Shown here: positions 59,339 through 64,000 of the stretch, piece after piece | Layout: the number at the start of each line of letters is the position of its first letter | Position numbering within the stretch: position 1 is the stretch's first letter | Origin: Halalkalibacter suaedae | GTDB lineage: Bacteria > Bacillota > Bacilli > Bacillales > Bacillaceae_D | Assembly: GCF_017939705.1 (NCBI RefSeq) | Contig: NZ_JAGKSQ010000006.1 | Coordinates: 62,001 to 126,000 of the forward strand | Direction of reading: 5' to 3' | DNA: 64,000 bases | Program-made: the position numbers and the translations under genes | Notes under the pieces: model-generated | Told to the model about the DNA's origin: nothing | Seen by the model: the letters and a program-made list of their open reading frames with translations, nothing else | Databases searched by the model: none

Positions 59339-61381
59339 TTACTGAAACTGCTTCTTTCTTCTGATAAGGAAGGTACCCATGATCAAAAGAACAAATCCTG
59401 TTAGAAGCATTGTGTAGTCAGTTGTTGCCGTATCTGGTAGGCGTTCCCCTTGTTCATTAGAGGATTTTTGATCGCTATTATCGACTACTTCTTCTTGAGT
59501 ATCTTCATTCGGTGCTGTTTCAACACCTACAGACTTTAAATTATATAGTGATCCTTGTCCATTTAGGAAGAGTTGATATGCGACTACTCCTCTAAACGCT
59601 TGATCTGTTGAAAAACTATCACTTTCCGTAGCTGTCATATAATAGAATCCACCATCTTCATTTTGGAAGGTAAGTAGGTATTCAATAATACTTTGCCCGT
59701 CATCCTTTGTATAACTCGTACCATTCGCGTCAATTCCTAATGCAGAAAGAGCAATTACTACTTGTGAAGCTGTTGAACTATTATCGATGTTATTTACATT
59801 ATTTTGTAGGTAGTCTAACCCAGCTTCAACGCTAGAAGCTACATTCGCATCATTCTTATAAGGTGCTAATGCAGTTAGAACAGCTGCCGTTGTATCAATA
59901 TCAGCGGCACCGCCGTCAGACCAAGACCATCCACCATCAGAATTTTGCTTTTCAACAAGACGATTGATGATCGATTCTCTTGTCCACGTTGCATCCGCCG
60001 GAACCTCAAAACCATAGCTATCTAAAGCAATAAGTGCATAAATTACACCATTTAGTCCTTGTTTTTCAATCGTTCCATTATAAATCTTTTCAACTAGATT
60101 ATAGCCTTCAAAATCAGTAGGATTGCCACCAGCTGCTAAAATACCTAAAGTGTAACGTTCATAATCAGTGATATTTCTAAATTCACCGTTAACTTCATTA
60201 AACGTTGCTTTCACAGCAGCTAGGTAGCTTTCAGGCACTTGTTTGCCAGCCTTATTTAAGGCAACAGCTTGCCATTCGCCAACAGTCCCAGCTAATACAT
60301 AGTCTGCAGCTGAATTGATTGAAGATTTAATCTGTTCAGCATCGAATGGTTGAGTAGAACCTTCATTGTCTGGAGTTTCTTTAACGGGATCATCAGCAGG
60401 AACTTCCGTTTCCCATGATTCATACTTAAACGTGATGGTTTGATCTTCAGGTGTGAGTACATAGCTATCTGCTCCTACTTCTGCTGAAGTATCATTCACA
60501 TAAAAAGCCCAAAAATAAGGATCTTCAGCGGTCTTTCCATTAATTGTCTTAATGTATTTACCCCAGTCTGTTTCCTCATATTGAACATTTTCCGTCCCAA
60601 CTGAAGCTACTAACGCATCAAATGCTGTCGCTCCCTCTTCAAGAACAAGGTCCTTTAATTCAATCGAAACAACGTCAGATGGTTCTGTGACTACTTCTTC
60701 CGTTTCCCAAGACTCATACTTAAATGTGATGGTTTGATCTTCAGGTGTGAGTACATAGCTATCTGCTCCTACTTCTGCTGAAGTATCATTTACATAAAAA
60801 GCCCAAAAATAAGGATCTTCAGCGGTCTTTCCATTAATTGTCTTAATGTATTTACCCCAGTCTGTTTCCTCATATTGAACATTTTCCGTCCCAACTGAAG
60901 CTACTAACGCATCGAATGCTGTCGCTCCCTCTTCAAGAACAAGGTCCTTTAATTCAATCGAAACGACGTCAGATGGTTCTGTGACTACTTCTTCCGTTTC
61001 CCAAGACTCATACTTAAACGCGATTGTTTGATCTTCAGGTGCGAGCACATAGCTATCTGCTCCTACTTCTGCTGAAGTATCATTCACATAAAAAGCCCAA
61101 AAATAAGGATCTTCAGCGGTCTTTCCATTAATTGTCTTAATGTATTTACCCCAGTCTGTTTCCTCATATTGAACATTTTCCGTCCCAACTGAAGCTACTA
61201 ACGCATCAAATGCTGTCGCTCCCTCTTCTAATGTAAGCTCACTTAAGGTAATGATAACTTCAGTTGTATCTACTACTGCTTGCTCTGACACGTCTGCAGC
61301 AAAAGCAGATGTTTGGACGCCACCAAAGAACAGTGTAAACACTAACAATATACTCAGTAATGCATTGATATTTCTTTTCAT
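59339..61381 (-). CDS. Sortase-anchored transcobalamin-like surface protein
   Basis: 680 aa. Signal peptide residues 1-28 (ends TSAFA). Three tandem 98-residue repeats (about 41-330), each with LEEGATAFDALVASVG and DPYFWAFYVNDTS, resemble the DUF4430 domain. Residues 350-610 form an alpha/alpha toroid of the prenyltransferase/terpene-cyclase type with NSDGGWSWSDGG and NEDGGFYYM, similar to the N-terminal half of animal transcobalamin and intrinsic factor. The C-terminus has LPDTA (648-652), a hydrophobic segment and RRKK, a sortase signal. ATG 61381 has GGGGGAG ten bases upstream; ATG 61420 behind AGGGG is an alternative. First gene behind a cobalamin riboswitch. Confidence 0.88.
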   Translation of the reverse strand: MKRNINALLSILLVFTLFFGGVQTSAFAADVSEQAVVDTTEVIITLSELTLEEGATAFDALVASVGTENVQYEETDWGKYIKTINGKTAEDPYFWAFYVNDTSAEVGADSYVLAPEDQTIAFKYESWETEEVVTEPSDVVSIELKDLVLEEGATAFDALVASVGTENVQYEETDWGKYIKTINGKTAEDPYFWAFYVNDTSAEVGADSYVLTPEDQTITFKYESWETEEVVTEPSDVVSIELKDLVLEEGATAFDALVASVGTENVQYEETDWGKYIKTINGKTAEDPYFWAFYVNDTSAEVGADSYVLTPEDQTITFKYESWETEVPADDPVKETPDNEGSTQPFDAEQIKSSINSAADYVLAGTVGEWQAVALNKAGKQVPESYLAAVKATFNEVNGEFRNITDYERYTLGILAAGGNPTDFEGYNLVEKIYNGTIEKQGLNGVIYALIALDSYGFEVPADATWTRESIINRLVEKQNSDGGWSWSDGGAADIDTTAAVLTALAPYKNDANVASSVEAGLDYLQNNVNNIDNSSTASQVVIALSALGIDANGTSYTKDDGQSIIEYLLTFQNEDGGFYYMTATESDSFSTDQAFRGVVAYQLFLNGQGSLYNLKSVGVETAPNEDTQEEVVDNSDQKSSNEQGERLPDTATTDYTMLLTGFVLLIMGTFLIRRKKQFQ
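60400..61262 (-). repeat. Three 294-bp tandem repeats inside the surface protein gene
   Basis: The motif CATACTTAAA recurs at 60421, 60715 and 61009, a period of exactly 294 bp (98 codons). The copies are nearly identical at the DNA level over most of their length, so the amplification is recent or maintained by recombination. Copy number may vary between strains. Confidence 0.92.
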
Positions 61382-61420
61382 TTGTCTTTGTCTCCCCCAC
61401 TTTTTATTAAATGAATGCAT

Positions 61421-61443
61421 AAAAAAAACCCCTAAAACAGGAG
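61421..61443 (-). terminator. Possible expression-platform terminator
   Basis: CTCCT (61443-61439) can pair with AGGGG (61433-61429), followed by TTTTTTTT on the minus strand. The stem is only five pairs; the same AGGGG could be a ribosome site for ATG 61420. Confidence 0.35.
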
Positions 61444-61523
61444 ACAAAATTGTTAAGCATGCACGTAGACAAATATCCAACGTTTTACTTAACACCTCTC
61501 CTATCCGCGTAGAACTTGGTGTA

Positions 61524-61687
61524 CAAAAACAGGCAGGTTTCCTGGCTCATGAGTCTCTGCTTCCTACGCCTTCCCATCCAACGGACAGTGACCTTTGTAG
61601 GTTGCTCTCATTTACAGTGGCGGGACCGCGTTGGCATCAAACCAACTTCCCTATTAAGCTAGTACTTAAAAACTAGCACCTGTTTTT
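61524..61687 (-). ncRNA. Cobalamin riboswitch
   Basis: Minus strand. P1 arms AAAAACAGG (61687-61679) and CCTGTTTTT (61533-61525) close the element. The B12 box is present as GCCACTGTAAATG (61621-61609), followed by the conserved long-arm regions, and GAGTCTCTGC/AGGAAACC-type core segments near 61535-61560. Size 164 bases. Adenosylcobalamin or another cobalamin should switch off the downstream surface-protein and ECF genes. Confidence 0.92.
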
Positions 61688-61711
61688 CTAAATATTTGTT
61701 ATGTCGAGGTC

Positions 61712-61735
61712 ATTATACCTAATAATGAATAGCTT
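61712..61735 (-). promoter_or_regulatory. Promoter of the cobalamin operon
   Basis: Perfect -10 TATAAT on the minus strand (61717-61712). The best -35, TGTACA, lies 18 bases upstream and is weak. Transcription would start about 20 bases before the riboswitch. Confidence 0.5.
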
Positions 61736-61894
61736 GTACACATTTTATTGAATAGGAAACAATTAACATTCACCTAGAGAAAAAGGGTATCCAACACTTG
61801 GAAAGACACCCTACTCACATGATTTTTCCGTTATAAAATAAGATATTGTACCAGTTCAATTGGACGCTTATACCTTGTGAGTCCATTGATGAGA

Positions 61895-62030
61895 TGCTTG
61901 GACTCCGCTACCGGGATGGGGGGCAGCACCGCCGGAGGGCGTGGAACTAACCGGCTGTGCCGGTGGATTTCCACCTTGCCCTTTCTATCCTGCAGGAGTC
62001 GGCCTCCCATCCCGTCCGCTTTGAAAGAGG
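61895..62030 (+). repeat. Dispersed GC-rich repeat, family A, copy 3
   Basis: From TGCTTGGACTCCGCTACCGGG to CCCATCCCGTCCGCTTTGAA, same orientation as copy 2. It shares AGGGCGTGGAACTAACCGG and ATCCTGCAGGAGTCGGCC. It directly precedes the family B copy 4. Confidence 0.85.
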
Positions 62031-62070
62031 TCGATTGGGAATATACGTCCTTTTAGATTTTATACCAAAA

Positions 62071-62467
62071 TGTCTAACTGAAATACGAATAAAGCAATCA
62101 CGTAGCGGATGAAATATACGTAGACTCCTGCGGGATCTAAAGCGAAGCCACTGAAAAAGTCCCTTTGAGCAGGTTCGAGGAAGCAGCAATGGCTCCACTC
62201 GTTGCACGCCTGCTATGATAAACCCACTCATAGCAACGCTTAAGACAATGCAACGGTTTCGCTCATTGCTTTAAGGCCACTAAAAAAGGTGAAAATCACA
62301 CCTTTTTCAGTGGCCTCATCTAAAGCCAAGGGTGAGACCCCACAGGCGAAGCCGAGGAGGCTCACCGGCTTCCCGCGGAAAGCGAAGTATATTTCAGGAG
62401 CGGTTCACATCCGCCAATGATCATTGTTCGGATTTTCTATTAGTTAAATCACTTTCATCCCAGCCTC
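62071..62467 (+). repeat. Dispersed repeat, family B, copy 4, split by element C4
   Basis: Left part TGTCTAACTGAAATACGAAT...GACTCCTGCGGGATCTAAAGC (to 62143), right part AAGGGTGAGACCCCACAGG...CATCCCAGCCTC. Removing element C4 and one target copy restores CGGGATCTAAAGCCAAGG as in copy 1. Confidence 0.9.
62144..62318 (-). mobile_element. MITE-like element C, copy 4, with target-site duplication
   Basis: 175 bp. Terminal inverted repeats GAAGCCACTGAAAAAG and CTTTTTCAGTGGCCTC (15 of 16 pair). Flanked on both sides by ATCTAAAGC (62135-62143 and 62319-62327), a perfect 9-bp duplication. Orientation is opposite to copies 1 and 2. No coding capacity, so it must have moved with a transposase supplied elsewhere. 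Confidence 0.92.
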
Positions 62468-62535
62468 TTCCAGTTATTTTATAGTAAAAAGGAGGTATGA
62501 GCTCAATGTTACCGTATGTTCGCTCATAAATTCAC

Positions 62536-64000
62536 TTAAGGCAAACTCGTATGCCCCATCAAATAACGATCACATTCTCTGGCTGCTTCTCTTCCTTCAT
62601 TAATCGCCCAGACGATTAAACTTTGTCCACGCCTCATATCACCAGCAGCGAATACTCCTTCAACGCTCGTTTTATATTTGCCATATTCCGCTTTCACATT
62701 AGATCGCTCATCAGTTTCAATATTTGTTTTTTCTAAGAAATTCGTTTCCGGTCCACTAAAACCAATCGCGAGTAAAACAAGCTGTGCTGGCCACTCTTTT
62801 TCTGTGCCTGGAATCTCATTTCTAACTTTCTTGCCATTCTCATCAATCTTTGTCTCTACATTAATTGTTTCTACCGCTTTGATATGACCATTATCATCAC
62901 CGATAAATCTCTTTGTCATTACAGTATAAGCACGCGGGTCCTCACCAAGTACAGCCGCTGCTTCCTTGTGGCCATATTCTACTCGATGGATAACAGGCCA
63001 CTGTGGCCACGGATTATCTGGCTCACGCTCATCTCCCTTTTTAGGATAAATATCGAACTGAGTCAGACTCTTACAGCCATGTCTTATTGACGTTGCCAAG
63101 CAATCCGTTCCTGTGTCGCCACCACCAATAACAATGACGTCCTTTCCCTCTGCAGATAAATACTTACCGTCTTGATGATTTGAATCAAGCAGGCTTTTCG
63201 TATTTGAATGGAGAAAGTCCATTGCAAAATGGATTCCTTGTAAATTTCGCCCTTCCACTTCAAGATCGCGATGCTTAGCCGCACCACCACAAAGCACGAC
63301 TGCATCATGATCCGCCTGCAATGCTTCCATTGAATAGTCTTTGCCGATTTCGGTATTTGTTTTGAATTCAATTTCTTCTTCTCTTAGTAGATTTACACGA
63401 CGTTCAACAATCGCATATGGTAGCTTCATTTCTGGTATCCCATATGTCAGTAAGCCACCGACACGATCACTCTTTTCAAAAACAGTGACATGGTGACCTG
63501 CTTTATTTAACTGAGCCGCAGCAGCAAGGCCAGCCGGACCTGAACCAACAACCGCTACCTTCTTACCTGTTCTATTAGAAGGGGGAGCTGCCTTAACCCA
63601 GCCTTCTTTAAAGCCCTTTTCGATAATTTCAAGCTCAATTGAGCGAATGGCGACAGGTGGTTCACTTATCCCTAGAACACAAGCTCCTTCACAAGGGGCG
63701 GGACAAGCCATCCCAGTGAATTCAGGGAAATTATTCATCTTATGTTCACGTTCTAGAGCAGCCTTCCATTGCCCTTGATAGACGAGGTCATTCCACTCAG
63801 GAATAAGGTGATGAACCGGACAGCCTGATGTCATTCCGTTGATCATTGTTCCTGTATGACAGGTTGGAACCCCGCAATCCATACAGCGAGCTCCCTGCTG
63901 CTGTAATTCTTCGTCCTCTAATCTTAATGTGTAATCATTCCAGTCTTTTGTTCTTTCAACTGGGTCACGTTCTGGTCTTGTTTGACGCTGATAGTCGATA
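62536..64000 (-). CDS. gltD: Glutamate synthase small subunit, 5' end beyond the window
   Basis: 488 codons are visible; the start lies past 64000, probably by only a few residues. The N-terminal Fe-S region reads GARCMDCGVPTCHTGTMI and CPVHHLIPEWNDL. Two dinucleotide-binding folds follow: FAD in VAVVGSGPAGLAAAAQL and NADPH in VIVIGGGDTGTDC. The late VEGVFAAGDMRRGQSLIVWAI is diagnostic. It reduces the large GltA subunit to make glutamate from glutamine and 2-oxoglutarate, a sink for ammonia released by the ureide genes in this window. Other members of the family (for example, DPYD N-terminal half) are less likely given the length. Confidence 0.93.
   Translation of the reverse strand, partial: IDYQRQTRPERDPVERTKDWNDYTLRLEDEELQQQGARCMDCGVPTCHTGTMINGMTSGCPVHHLIPEWNDLVYQGQWKAALEREHKMNNFPEFTGMACPAPCEGACVLGISEPPVAIRSIELEIIEKGFKEGWVKAAPPSNRTGKKVAVVGSGPAGLAAAAQLNKAGHHVTVFEKSDRVGGLLTYGIPEMKLPYAIVERRVNLLREEEIEFKTNTEIGKDYSMEALQADHDAVVLCGGAAKHRDLEVEGRNLQGIHFAMDFLHSNTKSLLDSNHQDGKYLSAEGKDVIVIGGGDTGTDCLATSIRHGCKSLTQFDIYPKKGDEREPDNPWPQWPVIHRVEYGHKEAAAVLGEDPRAYTVMTKRFIGDDNGHIKAVETINVETKIDENGKKVRNEIPGTEKEWPAQLVLLAIGFSGPETNFLEKTNIETDERSNVKAEYGKYKTSVEGVFAAGDMRRGQSLIVWAINEGREAARECDRYLMGHTSLP

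Noticed and set aside
60400-61262. CRISPR or non-coding tandem repeat
   Set aside because: The 294-bp period is a multiple of three within one continuous reading frame and encodes protein repeats.
61947-62231. Open frame of 94 codons on the minus strand
   Set aside because: It runs through repeats A3, B4 and C4 and has no ribosome site; repeat-derived, not a gene.

Overview
The window reads as a chromosomal segment of a Gram-positive, endospore-forming Bacillaceae bacterium. Genes start with ATG, GTG or TTG behind strong AGGAGG-type ribosome sites. Many products resemble B. subtilis proteins: NOS oxygenase, TreA, YkvU, the YwrA/B/D group, YfiB/YfiC, the Puc purine genes and NarK. A sortase-anchored surface protein and a sigma-W-type promoter also fit. 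Species cannot be named from sequence alone. I see no rRNA, tRNA, prophage, intact IS transposase or CRISPR array.

Layout. 1-8.6 kb: partial ABC-F ATPase, nitric oxide synthase, glutathione peroxidase, TreA with a TreR-like operator, YkvU-like flippase, paired short chromate transporters and a gamma-glutamyltransferase-like enzyme. 8.8-16.4 kb: an accessory block. It holds (i) transglutaminase-like, alpha-E and circularly permuted ATP-grasp genes, (ii) a membrane-embedded spermidine-synthase-like protein, and (iii) DUF350, DUF4247 lipoprotein, PspA and DUF4178 genes behind a consensus sigma-W promoter. 16.4-20 kb: YfiB/YfiC-type heterodimeric ABC exporter. 20-24 kb: repeats, an orphan histidine kinase and two MpsC/DUF2294 paralogues, with two related hairpin leaders. 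24-26 kb: two aldo/keto reductases. 26.4-45 kb: a large purine and ureide catabolic region. It includes xanthine dehydrogenase (PucA-E), allantoinase PucH, HIU hydrolase, OHCU decarboxylase, allantoate amidohydrolase PucF, ureidoglycine-glyoxylate aminotransferase PucG, an ABC importer, the regulator PucR, and extra amidase, FAH-family and Gfo/Idh genes. No uricase lies in the window. 45-55 kb: a MazF-type toxin-antitoxin pair, an epimerase, an ABC-2 exporter, a nitrate/nitrite MFS carrier, a soluble MCP-like protein, an Fpg/Nei glycosylase and an acetamidase/formamidase. 55.2-61.7 kb: a cobalamin-riboswitch-headed operon with a sortase-anchored transcobalamin-like protein, a DUF4430 lipoprotein and a complete ECF transporter. 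62.5-64 kb: glutamate synthase small subunit, cut by the window edge.

Three families of dispersed non-coding repeats (A, B and C below) fill many of the larger intergenic gaps. Family C is a 175-bp MITE-like element. One copy sits inside a family B repeat and is flanked by an exact 9-bp target duplication.

The best candidates for under-described biology are the 8.8-16.4 kb block, the surface cobalamin-capture operon, and the paired leader hairpins at the MpsC/kinase locus. All functional calls come from reading protein motifs and remembered family knowledge. No database search was run.
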